A stretch of 64,000 nt of DNA from Echiichthys vipera (GCA_963691815.1 OY829654.1:28531188-28595187), one strand, 5' to 3'; shown: positions 34,708 to 46,488, counted from the stretch's first letter. Numbers and translations are program-made. Notes: generated from the sequence alone by a model not told the origin.

Positions 34708-34960
34708 AAACAATGTTTTCTCAGAGCTATAGGATTAAAAAAATCAATAGTAAGTGAAGAGGCCACAGCTTTGAATGACTTCAGCACATCTGCGCCCACA
34801 GGACATCACTAGTCTCTCACACTGCTCTGGTTTGATCTTGGTCCATTCTTCTTGTGTGGGTTTCTTAACGATTACATTGTTGCCAAGGATTTTCCAGAGA
34901 TTCTCTATGGGGTTTAGATTTGGACTCTGACACTGACACACTTTGGGTTCAGTTGTTCCT
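34708..34960 (-). pseudogene. Tc1-like transposase C-terminus
   Basis: The minus-strand frame 34744-34998 contains CQSPNLNPIENLWKILGN and then TKIKPEQCERLVMSCGRRC, ending AEVIQ...Y stop. This is the C-terminal end of a fish Tc1/mariner transposase. The Glu of NPIENLW is the third acidic residue of the DDE triad and is intact here. A dozen residues between KKPT and EEWTK are deleted relative to related copies. Downstream non-coding text (34708-34745, 'gagctataggattaaaa') is shared with 48680 and 60690, proving three copies of one family. The N-terminal DNA-binding and first catalytic regions are absent. Confidence 0.88.
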
Positions 34961-35014
34961 AGTCCGACGCTACACATTATGTTTCCCATTAGACTCAAAT
35001 AAATTGAACTTTAG

Positions 35015-35345
35015 CAAGGTCATGTCATGGTTTGGGGGATGTTTTCTGCAGCAGGAGTTGGGTCTCTTGTTCAGCTACATGGCAGGGTGAATGCAAATGT
35101 TTATGTGAACCTCCTTTGGCAACATGCAATTCCTCCACTGCAATTGTCTCCCAATCAGCTGCAATTTTCATGCAACGCAATGCCCCCTGTCACACTGTAA
35201 AACAGGTGAAGCAGTTTCTTTGAAAGCTAAGAATATTGAAAAAATGAAATGTCCAGCCCAGAGTCCAGGTCGAAACCCCATAGAGAATCTCTGGAAAATC
35301 CTTAGCAACAAAGTAATGTCTAAGAAACCCACTACAGTTACCAAG
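35015..35345 (+). pseudogene. Tc1-like transposase middle part, opposite orientation
   Basis: Plus-strand text reads VMVWGMFSAAGVGSLVQLHG, RVNANVYVNLLWQHA, a damaged N..PPVTL stretch, then in another frame KCPAQSPGRNPIENLWKIL and KKPTTVTK. These are the centre and start of the C-terminal part of the same Tc1 family as the neighbouring minus-strand piece. Both pieces include NPIENLWKIL, so they come from two different copies placed head-to-head about 55 bp apart. Frameshifts at about 35125-35230 remove the second catalytic Asp context. The 412-bp solo LTR starts 17 bp after this piece ends. Confidence 0.85.
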
Positions 35346-35361
35346 TATCCGTGTTTGTATC

Positions 35362-35773
35362 TGTCGTGATTGGTTCTGGACAGTCTCTCTCTCTCCTTTT
35401 AAGTCGTTGTTTTTGTCACCCTCTGTCGGTGTCTTTCTGTATGTGCTTTCTTTCCGTTCTCTGGTTTTGAGTTTGTTTTCCTGGCAGGTGATTCTTGTTG
35501 GCACTAATCACCTGCCACTCTGTATATCAACCCGGTACTGAGCCTCACTCGGTGCCAGATCATACCTCTACATACCCAGATGTCTCCCTGCGTACCTTTC
35601 CTCTTGTGTCCATTCATCGTGTCAGTTTGTATCAAGTTCTCTTCATGTTTTTCCTCTGTGTTAATGCACCTTTTTGTAAATAAGTTTTATTAAATTTGTT
35701 AATACCGTTTCCTGAGTTCCGTGTCTGCATTCGGGTCCCCTCCTCCGCGTATTCTCCGTCATCACACATGACA
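35362..35773 (+). mobile_element. Solo LTR (Gypsy-like) with perfect 5-bp TSD
   Basis: The 412-bp unit starts TGTCGTGA and ends CACATGACA (TGTC...GACA inverted ends). It is flanked by GTATC at 35357-35361 and again at 35774-35778. It contains a 'tcacctgccac...tatatcaa' promoter-like region and a 'gttttattaaatttgttaa' polyadenylation-like region, as in fish Gypsy LTRs. No internal retroviral-type coding sequence is present, so the internal part was lost by LTR-LTR recombination. The strand is inferred from the AATAAA-like part lying toward the right. Confidence 0.85.
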
Positions 35774-36059
35774 GTATCACCCTTTTTTTAAACCCCTTTA
35801 CCACATGTTAATACTATGTTTTAATTGCCAGCTTATTGTTTTAATTTGCATTATTTTATTGTCTTGTGAAGCACTTTGTAAAATTGTTTTTTTAAAAAGT
35901 GCTTTATACATTTATTCTTATAATTAATATAACCCATCCAAAATTTGTTTTGCAAGCAGATAAAGACATTTGTATTGTGCTATTGACAAGACATGTTCCA
36001 TCAAATTCTTGCCTTTCATACTGAGGAAATAAAAGAGAATTGTGATAACAATGAACTTC

Positions 36060-37150
36060 CGCTGCATTATCCTCCAGTCCCTGTGTCCCTCCACCCACCT
36101 ACCACTTCCAACTACCACAGCGTCCCTCCCTCATTCCTCTTTCTTTACATCTCAAACGCAATTTCACTCTATTCTTTTACTCTCTCTCTCTCCACATAGC
36201 CCACATTAGCTCCCACTTTCTCCATGCATTGCTTCTCATCACAACTGCACCTCCATCCTCTAACTCAATCAATCCACCCATTTCCCCTTGTATCAAAGCC
36301 CACATTGATCCGTCTCTGCAGCCATTCACCCCTTCTTCCCTTCCCTCTAAACTTATGTTCTTCTCATCTCGTCGTTTTCTTTTCAAATCAATCTTTCCAT
36401 TATTTCCATCTTAATTTTGGTTCTTTTCATTTTCCCTTTCTCCTCTTTTCTTAATATTTCTCCATTTCCGCCATTTCTCTCAATTGCTTTACTATTTCCT
36501 CTTCCTGTCATCTCCCATCTCTCTGTTCCTCCACCGGCTTTTCTATCTATTCTCTCTCTTTCTCTGTATTGACTTTCATCATTATCAATCAGACAAAGAT
36601 CTCTCCATCCCTCATTCACCTCTTCAACCAGTTCCCCAGTGAGTGCTTCTTCTCACTTCTCCATCCCCTTCTTTTTCTCTCCACCCTATGATGCCACCAC
36701 CATTTCCCTCCTCTTGCATCACTCCATCCATCCGTCTTCCTCTCTATCTTTGCCCTTTGATAGAGTACACTCTTTCAACCATCTCCACCTCATAACACCA
36801 TCATCATCATCGGTAGCAGCAGCTCCCCCCACTCATTCACCCTACTCCATTGAGGACGATGCCACATCTGGGTTTCCATGGCAGCGACTCAAACACTGTT
36901 GCCGTGGCAGCCCTATCGGCTAATTGAGGCAATTCTCTCCTCATCCCCTTCCCCCTCCACTTTTCCCTCCCTTCATCTTCTTCTTCTCCCCTCCCCCCAA
37001 CTCTTCCTCGACTACCCCGTCCCTCATTGCTTACCCTGTCTTCTAAGCTCCATTGAATTTTCCTTCTTCCATCTATTTTTGGGAACTTCCTCCACACTCT
37101 CCTTTCTATTTGCCCATGGTTTGTCCATCACGTTCTTTCCAGCTTGACTA
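36060..37150. other. Pyrimidine-rich tract, about 1.1 kb
   Basis: The plus strand is strongly C+T biased and poor in G. Long stretches such as 36060-36560 and 36640-36780 contain 'tcctc', 'ctttct' and 'catccatcc' words but no unit repeat. All open frames here are low-complexity artefacts. The bias is interrupted at 36845-36945, which carries the X-box-like sites described separately. Confidence 0.8.
36872..36911. promoter_or_regulatory. Two X-box (RFX-type) sites
   Basis: GTTTCCATGGCAGC (36872-36885) and GTTGCCGTGGCAGC (36898-36911) both resemble the palindromic X-box GTTGCCATGGCAAC bound by RFX factors, 26 bp apart. An adjacent TAATTGAGGCAATT (36921-36934) is homeodomain-like. Motif match only. 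Function is inferred. Confidence 0.35.
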
Positions 37151-38194
37151 TTTATTTTCCTTCCAGTTGTGTGAGATACTGAGGATAACTCCAGATCCAA
37201 CAATACTTGCCCCAAGACGTTCTTGAATCAAATATCATGGAGGTGTGAGCACTCTCTCTTATAATTGTCATTCTGCTTGTTCTACTCCACCTTTTCTAAA
37301 TCTCCCAGGAAAATTGCTGCATGCATGAAATGGCAACTCTCAATAGGTTTCTGATGGTTGCAATCGTGAGCAGCCCATGCACATGAGAGGAGGGAAGATA
37401 ATTGGGACGACTGAGAGATTTTGAGATGATTTTGATGAGTGGTTTTTGTGTCCTTAACTGCATAAATCACACAAGTAGTAAGTGGGAAATGGTCACTAAT
37501 CACAAAAGGAAAACACCGCCCATTGGCTCAGAGTGAAGAAGTAGATACTAGCCTCTACTAGAGGTGTTAGGAGTTATCGTCCCACCATATTGAATTTTAC
37601 CACCATATTAAAATGTGATGATATTTTTCGCCAAGCTGAAAAGTTGTCTCATGATATCAATACATACATGGCTAACGGTAACAGAGAAGACAGGAACAAC
37701 ATGTAAGCACTGTAAGAAGACGCAATAAAAAATAACACGGGGCGTCCGCGCCTTCTTTACCTTCAGGCTACAAGTTCCAGTACAGTGTTATCCAAACTGA
37801 CCGGACGCCTCCATGTCACAAGTAGAGAAAACGCCTCGGTCTCACCCGAGTGACAGCTGCTGGATAACCTGTCCTCACCAGCTGACTCACAGACATTCAC
37901 TAAACCCAAATAGTTATCATGTCGTCTCCATGGGAAGAAATCAAGAGTGTTCACTGATTCATGAACTTTATTTCCCCACATAGAACAGCAAGTGAGGGGA
38001 AACAAAAAACACAAACTGAGCTGATCAGTCAATGTATTTGCTAATACATGTTAAAAACGCATATACAGCGGGAGAAAACATCCTTTGGATGGCGAGTCCC
38101 CGCTCTCAGTGATGGGGGTCAAAGTCTGGGGTCCAGTGTTTTTGGGACCTGTCCATCACCCTGGTCTTCCTCCCTTTGTGGAGATCAGCGGTCT
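37151..38194. other. No recognised gene
   Basis: An 89-codon minus-strand frame (37763-38032) has no recognisable domain. The text from 37568 onwards ('gttatcgtcccaccatattg') may belong to an old repeat. Confidence 0.4.
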
Positions 38195-38735
38195 TAAGCG
38201 GCGCTCACACCAAACGCAATAGATGCGAATGCAACTCTACATTGAAAATCAACGTAAATGGTCGGATAGCACGTGTTTCAGGTGGCAAATGGAGTGTCTA
38301 GCGTGATGAGACGCAATGCGAATGAAGCGCCTGGATCGTCTGAAGTGACGCAAATAAAGTTGAAAATATCAAACTTTCGCGTCGCAACATCCAATCAGCA
38401 TTGAGATTAAGCGGCATCAAAGTTCTCCATGACACATCAGAGGCTCACCAAAGCCGCTATTGTTGCAGTCCTCGGGAAATAAGACTGTTCCTATGTTTAT
38501 AATATGATGGATATAACTATGAACATGCCTTTAGGCATCTAGTCTGCCGCATATCAAGAAGAAGAAAAAGAAGAAAGCCATCAGTGCTGAGTGAACCATA
38601 TCTCGGGTGATCAACCGGCTGCCTCGGCTGCTACGAAGCGATGATCAAAAATGTGACAAATTCGAGCGAGCGGTGCCATACGAGCGTCTCAGGCGATTGT
38701 ATTCGCGTCTATCGCTACTTACTACGGCCCCTCCT
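38195..38735. mobile_element. Harbinger-like MITE, ends partly eroded
   Basis: The left end reads 'gcggcgctcacaccaaacgc' then 'aatagatgcgaatgcaac'. Near the right end 'gtattcgcgtctatcgct' (about 38699-38716) is its diverged inverted copy. The inner segment 'catccaatcagcattgagatt' resembles 'cctatcagcatttagatt' at 63139-63156, just before the MADF relic. This links both to one Harbinger-type family. No transposase frame is left and the terminal bases on the right are not clear. Confidence 0.5.
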
Positions 38736-39375
38736 TTTAATACATGGAATACACAAAAAAATGTGGAAAACATATTTTTTGTACTTTTCATACAATATCA
38801 TATGGACAACCTGTCATACTACGTCATCTTACAGCACCGTGGTCAAGCAGTGGAGAGTGACAGGGATGGGTGATCCAACTTATCGATACGATAGATAATA
38901 ACGGCCCACAAAGGCAACTAGAAGGTATAGAGGGGACATACCGCCTAATGGGTTAATCCCATCGTTAATCTCACCATCACAGAGTAAATAGATTATTAGA
39001 GTCTTTACTGAAAGTCATGTAAACCTCTTTCGTCAACTATAAATCCGCCTTGAGGGTTGTCACTGCAAAAAGCTTTCATGTCATGCGCTGATGGTTAAAA
39101 AAAGTTTTACAGTGTGCTTTATTTGTTAATAATGGAAATGTCCATAGATCCATATATGGTAATATTTTCCCCTTCAACTTCTGTCATCACCAAAACTACA
39201 TCTTTTTCACCTTCACCTTCTTTTCATCCTCCCCTCCACCCTCCCTCCCTCTCTCTCTCTCTGTAAACAGCGATGGTGTCGTGGTTCCCCTTCCTCCTCT
39301 CAGTCACTGAAGAAGCACACCCCTCATGGCCACCAGAGACCACGAACAGTGATGTTACAGGAAACGGGGTTGGGA

Positions 39376-39393
39376 GGGGGGGGGGGGGGGGGG
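39376..39393. repeat. Poly-G tract (18 G)
   Basis: Uninterrupted G homopolymer preceded by GGGGTTGGGA. It could form a G-quadruplex, and length errors are likely in assemblies. Confidence 0.95.
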
Positions 39394-39592
39394 TCCACTC
39401 AGATGCACACACAAATTAAACCGCACACATTCAAATGTGGACACGATGCACACGCAAACACACACACACACAATTCCCTGGTGTGTGATGGCTGTGTAGC
39501 ATGTCATTCCGTGTGATTGCTAAGGGGCCTGCTCGGCCCTCGGCTGAGAAAAAGGGCTTTGACGCTTTAAAGATGTTTTATGTTCTAAGGAT

Positions 39593-39608
39593 ATTTGCTT
39601 ATGCAAAT
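39593..39608. promoter_or_regulatory. POU octamer pair
   Basis: ATTTGCTTATGCAAAT contains a perfect octamer ATGCAAAT plus an inverted partial copy. It is followed by forkhead-like GGTTTATTAAAA and TGTAATTAAATGAG within 110 bp. This is motif-level evidence only. Confidence 0.35.
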
Positions 39609-40479
39609 GCTCAGGTTTATTAAAATAAGATGCCTCACATCCCCATCTGTGAAGGGTTCCCGTGCATGTAATGAATATTGGCCAGTGTTGTGTAATTAAA
39701 TGAGTGTGAAGTATTACTGCATTACTGAAAAGAAGCAAGTGTGCCTTTTTGGACCCACCTTGAAAAACAATACACTATTTAAATAAAACGCATGTTCACA
39801 TTTTCTTGACAGATTTACTTTACAGATGGCAAAGTACCTTTTTATAACCATCATAAACCAGAACATGTAGTTTGGGCTTCACATATTCAATATCTATATA
39901 CTAAAATAAGAATTCGGTTACATTTTAAATGTCATGCTGTAACGTCTGCAGGATTTTAACTATGACGTGATGTCAGGCTTGGGAATAATAACACATATGA
40001 CACGCACCTTAAAGCATAAATATGCATTCCCAGTGTGCTGCACCAAGCTACACAAATATAGTTGTAGATGAAGAGGATAAAAAGAAAATCCATATAAATT
40101 AATAGTTCCACCCATTTAACATCTCCACATCTTTGCCTCAATTTGATGATATAAAACAAAGACCTTTTGCTTTTTCTGTTTCAGCTGTACTCTCATGGTT
40201 AACGTGGTCTTTTAAACTTAAGCGTCTTGGTTAGAGTTACATCCTAACCAGATTTTGATCTATGTTTGTGTGCAACAACACATAGCTTCAAATACTGCCA
40301 TTTTCTCACTGCCCTCTGCATTTGACACCGATGCACTAGGGTGCGTCAAACTCTCTGAAATGTAATATCAACGCAGTGATATTAGACGCTCAGGGCAATT
40401 GCTCCAGGATTAGGAGCGCCTATAAATGAAAGGAGGCAGGTTGCGCTGCTTGAGGTTGGATCAAACGAACACAAGGCTT

Positions 40480-40745
40480 TCACCTAGGAGAGTGCCTGTG
40501 TCCCGTTTATGTCCCTTGTGTCACTGTAGTCACATTACAAATGCACTTATTTAAACCCCACACATGAAATTTGCAGAACCCTAACCAAGTGGTTATGTTG
40601 CCTAAACCTTACCACGTAGTTTTGTGTAAATTCACAACGTAAACCACAGGTTCCACGTGTTTAAAACTGTGACTCTTGTGGAGCATCATGTATTTGTAGC
40701 GCAGAGCTAAGCAGAGCATTGACAAGTGACGCTAAAGGGTCCGAC
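40480..40745 (+). repeat. Dispersed repeat, family B, copy 1
   Basis: Shares ordered words with 56330-56545: 'acattacaaatgcacttatt', 'aaccctaacca', 'gtagttttgtg/c', 'aattcacaacgt', 'gcagagct' and 'gacaagtgacgc'. By eye the two copies are diverged but collinear over about 220 bp. Class unknown. Confidence 0.6.
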
Positions 40746-41714
40746 CACGACCGTATGTGATGAGTTGGGATAAGGACAGGTTGGTGATCTTGCACAGTGT
40801 TTTCTCTGTGTCAGTTTTTTTTAACTGGTATTTCAATAAATACAAAATGTTGTTGGCAGGATGGAGGAAAATGAGGCACGCATGTTTATGCTGTTTGCAC
40901 GCAAATGCACACTCAACCAACCCATGCACATTTGTGCTAATGTCTGAATGTGTGTATGTTTCATTGTATTTGTATCTGTTTTCTGTGCATGCAGAGAAAA
41001 AGGGGGACTCCGGTGCGTGAGCAACTGTATGCCAAACTCATGTTAAGGAGCTGCTTGCATGCACACTCAAGTGGTTCTCCAGGCCAATTAGTGGGAGTGC
41101 CTGCGTTGCGTGTTGGGGAGGGTACCCATGCCAGTTTGCAGTAAATGTGTGGGCATGCCACACAAATGGGTAGCTAAATGTGCAGTGCCACAGGGGAGCT
41201 TTAAAAAGCTCAGGGGTAAAGTGTCACATCATCAGAAATTCTCCCCAACGAAGGGGACTTGGAAAAAGAGATAGATCGAACATAAATGTGTTGAATTTCT
41301 AATGTGATTTATACACAATTCACATATATTATGATGTGGTCTTATCTATATCCACATTGATGCCATCGGACAACCTTCAGAAAGACCAGTAACAAAGCAA
41401 ATATCGAAAATGTATCGTCCTTTCAATAAGTTCTCCTTTGAACATAAAAGAATGCTTGTGGGGGGAAAACCAGCAGGAGACTTTTGAGTAAGTGAGATTG
41501 ATGCAGGTGGAAATTTCAGTGGGAGTGGTTAGCATGTGCGCAGGGCATGACGGGGAGGGTAATGTGTGTTTGAAAGTGAAAGGAGGAGAGAGAGGCAGGG
41601 GGAGCGTGTGTGTGAGTTGCTCTTGTTCAGCAGTGCTCTTATCTACCTTGCACAGATGTATTTCTCTGCTTCTTTCTGTGTCTCTGTACAAGCCTATGTC
41701 CACACATGAGAGAG

Positions 41715-41721
<7 letters not shown>
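40746..41721. other. No recognised gene
   Basis: Overlapping frames on both strands (40757-41161) have no shared or known domain. Confidence 0.45.
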
Positions 41722-41782
<61 letters not shown>

Positions 41783-41805
41783 TGTGAGTGTGAGTGTGAG
41801 TGTGC
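41722..41805. repeat. Compound (GT)n-(GAGTGT)n microsatellite
   Basis: Pure GT to about 41779, followed by GAGTGT units to 41805. The preceding AGAGAGTGTGAG is also repetitive. The 110- and 156-codon frames here are repeat artefacts. Confidence 0.95.
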
Positions 41806-42341
41806 CTGTAGCCTATGTGTGTGAGTGGAGCTTATCTCTTTGGCCACTCAGCTGGAAGGCACCCTATCACATGCAGAACACAATGCAGAAGAAACAGCAG
41901 ATCGGCTGCCCGTAGCGTTTCTGCTTTACACTTGGATGATCTGAATTTAGCCAGATGTTACGGTTAAGGAGGCCCACAAAATATGATATCACGAATTACG
42001 GGAATATGTTCAGCTAGGGAGGAGATACTCGTGCTGGTTTATTCAGCATCGGTTAGCAGTGACGTTAAGCGGGTTTTCACTGGGCTGAAATTTGAGTTTA
42101 GTTTTATAGCTCATAACAAAAGCTGGCATTTTGTCTAGCTAGGATGCAGGATTATAGACTTTCTTCTACTCTGAAAAACCATAAAACCCCTTCAGTTAGC
42201 AGATCATCCAAGTTAGCACGTTGCTTCGTAAAGCACATTGCTTTACACAGCAAAAAATTTGGACAGAAAAGATGTCAATTCGACTGCCTGCATCAACACT
42301 GAAAACTTCGAAAAAGTATTTAATGTGAATTGGTTTTGTGT
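41806..42341. other. No recognised gene
   Basis: AT-moderate sequence without motif. It ends at the hAT target duplication. Confidence 0.45.
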
Positions 42342-42349
42342 AGCCAAAC

Positions 42350-43079
42350 TAGACTTGTAGTCCTTGAGAATGACCGGTCTCTGGACCACTTTTTGTGGTC
42401 TTGGTCTTGTCACGGCCTCTGCAGTCTTTGGTCTCTTGCCTCGGGTCTCTTGGTCTTGCAATGTCTCGTAATGGCTGATGGGATTTGTAACCTATGATAT
42501 CCAGAAAGTCACAGTTTTTGTTTTTTACGCCCCCTTCAAGTGGTACCAATCACATGCATTTTGTGGCACAGACTGCGTTGGTGCCCCCCAACATAATGGT
42601 GAAGTCCTCTTCTGTGTGGCCTATTAGCCTATCATGCCACTACAGCTGCAGCATGGTTTAGGCTACAGAACAACATCAGACCTTATAGAGTAAAAGTGTA
42701 TTTTCTGTTAAGATTGGTTCCATTTCTTATCAACAATACACATGAGTTGTTGGTTCATATAGCGGTCATGCAATTGCTACACATATTTGATTTTAAGCTA
42801 ATTGATGAAAACATTTATAGTGAGTTCACACAGAAGACATGCACTGTCTCTGTATTATTGTGCCTGTAGATGAGATAATACAATATCATATTTATACTAA
42901 GCAGCTGAACCCAGTATGCTTATGTTCTACAACTCATGCAAAATGGCAAAAAATGATTAGTTTTTTTTTGTCTCGGTCTCGAGCTGAACCCGTCTTGGTC
43001 TTGGCTTGGTCTGTCTTGGTCTTGGTCTTGATACTCTCTGGTCTTGGTGTCAGTTTAGGCGGTCTTGACAACAAGTCTA
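42350..43079. mobile_element. 730-bp non-autonomous hAT element, perfect 8-bp TSD
   Basis: The left terminus TAGACTTGTAGTC and the inverted right terminus TAGACTTGTTGTC match at 12 of 13 bases. The octamer AGCCAAAC is repeated exactly at 42342-42349 and 43080-43087. Next to each end are many 'ggtcttggtcttg'-type units, all pointing the same way on the plus strand. Such arrays near TAG...CTA termini are familiar from fish non-autonomous hAT elements. The centre (42490-42950) has no transposase-like frame. Confidence 0.93.
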
Positions 43080-43087
43080 AGCCAAAC

Positions 43088-44284
43088 CTGATTGGCTGAA
43101 TAAGGTCGACCTTTGCCCAAATACCATTGACATATACACAATGTAACCATGTGGACGGAGTCATAAAAACAGACAGGCACACGCAGTCACACATACAGGA
43201 AACACACTGTGACTCCTGGTGATGAATAAGTAATGAAGGGAGTGATAATACAGAGGGACGAGACCTTTGGAGCTCATGCAAAAAGGCAAGGGTCAGTAGA
43301 ACTGTTATTTGATATTCAGCCATGGCATTTTCTTTGCTGCACACACACACGCACATGCACACACATGCACACACACACATACACACACACACACACACTT
43401 ACAGAGTGGCCATCTGCTGAATGATTAATGTTCTAGTCTCTACCTGGAGTGGAAACAGTGTATCTAAAAACAGGGCAGGGGGAGAGGTTGACATTAAACC
43501 ACTCACTAATATACCATTCCTACAGAGAGTTCCTTTGTGACTCCTGTTTAATTCAGCCTAATGGAGCCCTTAACATGGTGACTTTCCTTTATCTCAAATA
43601 ACTCGCAAACAATCCTGATGAGTGTCTGTTCATTTTTTTTTGTGCTAATATAGTCCACTTCATAGTCTAAAGCGCTCCAGTAGCACCCTAGCTGTTATAA
43701 TATGGAGTTTTAAGACAGGAGCTTTAGCAGACCTCTTTAAAGGTTCTCATTGAGACCGCCATTAAAGCATTCAGGAGTTGAACTCAAGGACGTGAATAGC
43801 ATGAAAACAGATGCAGTGAACACTGTGTGGTGTTTATTTGCCCCTAAGTATGTATATGTTGTTTTAATGAGCAGCATGAGACGTACACAGCTAGCATGTG
43901 ATGGCGGTTAGCATTAGGTTTTGGTATTGGTATTGGTATAACGTGATCATTTTAATGTATATCTGCCTCAAACTATTAAAAGGAACATGGACGCTTAAAT
44001 TTGTTTAGCGGAACTCATAATCTGGTTTATTTTCCTGGGAAGAAAATTGACTAGTGGAAAATCTACATGGCTGGTAACTTTGAGAAAAATCTACTAGCCA
44101 TGTTGGCCATAATTCACAAAAGAGCATCATGCTGTGTAGAAGTAGACTTGAAACTAGCAACTGGGACCATAAACCCATTAGGAAAATGTTTACTGAGGTC
44201 ATAAATCAAGTGAAAAGTAGGGTCATTTTCTCATTGACTTCTATGCAACCTGACTTCTTTTCTTCTAGCTGCACCCTGCTGGAC
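43088..44284. other. No gene; CA array
   Basis: An impure (CA)n array lies at 43341-43398. The 154-codon minus-strand frame crossing it is an artefact. 'ttggtattggtattgg' at 43920-43936 is a short tandem. Confidence 0.5.
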
Positions 44285-44355
44285 ATTAGAAAAACGCAGG
44301 TTTAAGGCACATCCGCATTGGCTTCACTTTTCACAACTGTGAGCTATAGGTCCAT
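44285..44355 (+). repeat. Dispersed repeat, family C, copy 1
   Basis: 'ggtttaaggcacatccgcat' then 'tggcttcacttttcacaactgtgagctataggtccatt'-type text is related to 46308-46352. The same phrase is common in fish genomes. Class unknown. Confidence 0.5.
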
Positions 44356-46301
44356 TGTTTTGAACAGACGTAGATTAGCAACACACACACTGACCATGTG
44401 TTTGTGAAGTGAGTCTGTGCTGTATGTGTGGCAGCTCAGCCTCAGAGTGATCTCAAAACTCGTCAGGGAACAGCTGTTTCTGGTATTTTCTTTTCCTCTG
44501 TGTATGTTTATGAAGGAGAATTATAACCACTTGTGTCTTACCGTTCACGTTGTAAGCACTGTGCAGAGTGTGTGTGTGTTTTAGTATGAGAGAGAAAGAC
44601 TACAATTGCAGCTGAGCTAATATAGTACGCGCTAGCTTTGATGTGCCCAGACAAATGTTCAGCTGTTCCTTGATGCTCTCACCGTCAGTCTGTCAAAACA
44701 CCTGAAACAACAAATGACCACACCAGCAGCTGCCCCGTGACTAACCCCCTCTGCTATTTGTATGTGGATGTGCACGCATTCACAGACACCTGCCAATTGT
44801 GTCATCGCTACAAAAGCAGCAGCAGCCCTCACAAACATATTTATTAGCAGATCTGAGGGACCAGCTTAAACTCTCATCTAGTTAAGCCGGCAGAACTCAT
44901 CCACTGATGCTTGAAGCAGAACAGCAATCAGAAGAGGGAGAAAGTAGTTCAAGGTTAAATGTGAATTGCTACATACATGTTGAATTTGTAGTTTAAATGC
45001 TGCATACTTTTTGGTCTTACTTGAGTAGATTTCAAGCAGACCTGGTCCCAGATCTGCTGGCGCTCTCCCCCCCCCCCCCCTTACTGGTCAACGCAGCATG
45101 GCTGAAGCTACAGCAGACAGTGTAAACAGAGCAAAGTCCTGTTGTGTACCATATTTGTGAATGGGACAATGTACCGACCTGTTTCCTTGGACATTGTCCG
45201 GAGTTCACATGAGAAAATGGCCTTGCTTTTGACTTTCTGGGACGGATAGTGAAAAGAATATGTTCAGTTTAGTACATTTAACACTTAAATTGTGTGTGCT
45301 GTATTTTGTCAGGTCAGGTGACTGTCCTGATGTGTCGAGTGATTGGATGAAGATTAATCAGCAGTATGACTATCACTGTTGTGTGTACGTGTAGTTTGGG
45401 GGTATCCTGGTTACAGCTGGAGAGGCAGTGTCAGTGTCTCCCTGAGTGGCTTCTCCACGCACGCACGCACTTATGCACACACAAGCTCACATACGGTTAC
45501 CCGAGCTACCTCTGCCTCTCTATATATAGACCTACCCTATCAGGCTGACTGAGCAAGTTAAAAATAGTTCCGCATCACGCTTTCACTCTGTGCCCCCCCT
45601 TCCCTTTCTCTGTCAGACAAAAACACACTCCCAACCCCCTCTCCTTGACTTCCACTTTTGTACACTAGCTGTAAACTTCAGCACCTCCAATCCCTTAACA
45701 TCTCCTCCCTCCTCATGTTCTGCCTACTGAGCTTACAACGTTAGGTGTAAATAGAGAAGGAGAAGAGGAGAGTAAGGGTGTTTGACACGGCATAAAGGAG
45801 GTCAGGGGAGTACATAAAGGTTAAAGCCTGCCTCATGCTTCACATGGCAATGGATGCAATGCAGTGCACCTGCTCCAAATGACGTAAAAGGATTTTGGAG
45901 GTTGCGCACATGACCTTTAAAAGGCTGATGAAGTATCGAGGTTCTTAAATAGACATTTTCGGAACCAGTTATTTTCCTAATGAAGCGTTGTGATAGAGGA
46001 CCAAAGGGTAAATCAGGACGCTTTATTCAGTACCTATTAATACATCTGAATGGCAGTCATGTTAGCAGACACAAGTTTGAAGTTGGTTGCATGTAATGCA
46101 TGTAGTGTATGCAAACATACTGATTGGTATGTTGACATAAGGCAATTAAATATGTCATTATCCCCAGACTAAAATACGTCAATACATTGCCATTATAATA
46201 GACATTTGTGTTACCAAGAGGCTGAACCCTAGATACTGACCCCTAGAACCATCAGCAGGTCAACGTTTTTACTTTTGCAGGGACGTATGATGAATTGGCT
46301 G
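44356..46301. other. No recognised gene; C14 run
   Basis: A homopolymer of 14 C lies at 45067-45080. 45455-45475 has CACG/CA repeats. A CT-rich patch is at 45590-45720. Nothing is coding. Confidence 0.45.
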
Positions 46302-46307
46302 CCGGTT

Positions 46308-46352
46308 TAAGGCGCTTCGGCATTGGCTTCACTTTTTAGACGTAGAAGCTAC
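46308..46352 (+). repeat. Dispersed repeat, family C, copy 2
   Basis: 'ggtttaaggcgcttcggcat' and 'tggcttcactttttagac', matching copy 1 at 44285-44355 over its core. Confidence 0.5.
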
Positions 46353-46488
46353 ATTCATCTTTTATTGGACCCACAGAACGTTTGTTCATTCAGGAACACA
46401 CTCTTTATAGATTCAACCATTTATTGTAACAAGTGGAAATACAGTTTGGCGTTGATGGCTCTGCTCTTAATAATGCTCCCTGTATAAT

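Larger units (their letters stand above)
38736..40479. other. No gene; G18 run and candidate regulatory patch
   Basis: A G run of 18 lies at 39376-39393 and a CA patch at 39460-39472. 39590-39720 holds octamer and homeodomain words (see separate entry). Otherwise nothing is recognised. Confidence 0.45.

Noticed and set aside
41377..41847. 156-codon minus-strand frame
   Set aside because: Runs through the GT/GAGTGT array. The rest has no domain or splice context.
42350..43079. CRISPR-like array from repeated 'ggtcttggtcttg' units
   Set aside because: Units are irregular without spacers. Exact 8-bp TSD and TIRs show a hAT element in a eukaryotic genome.
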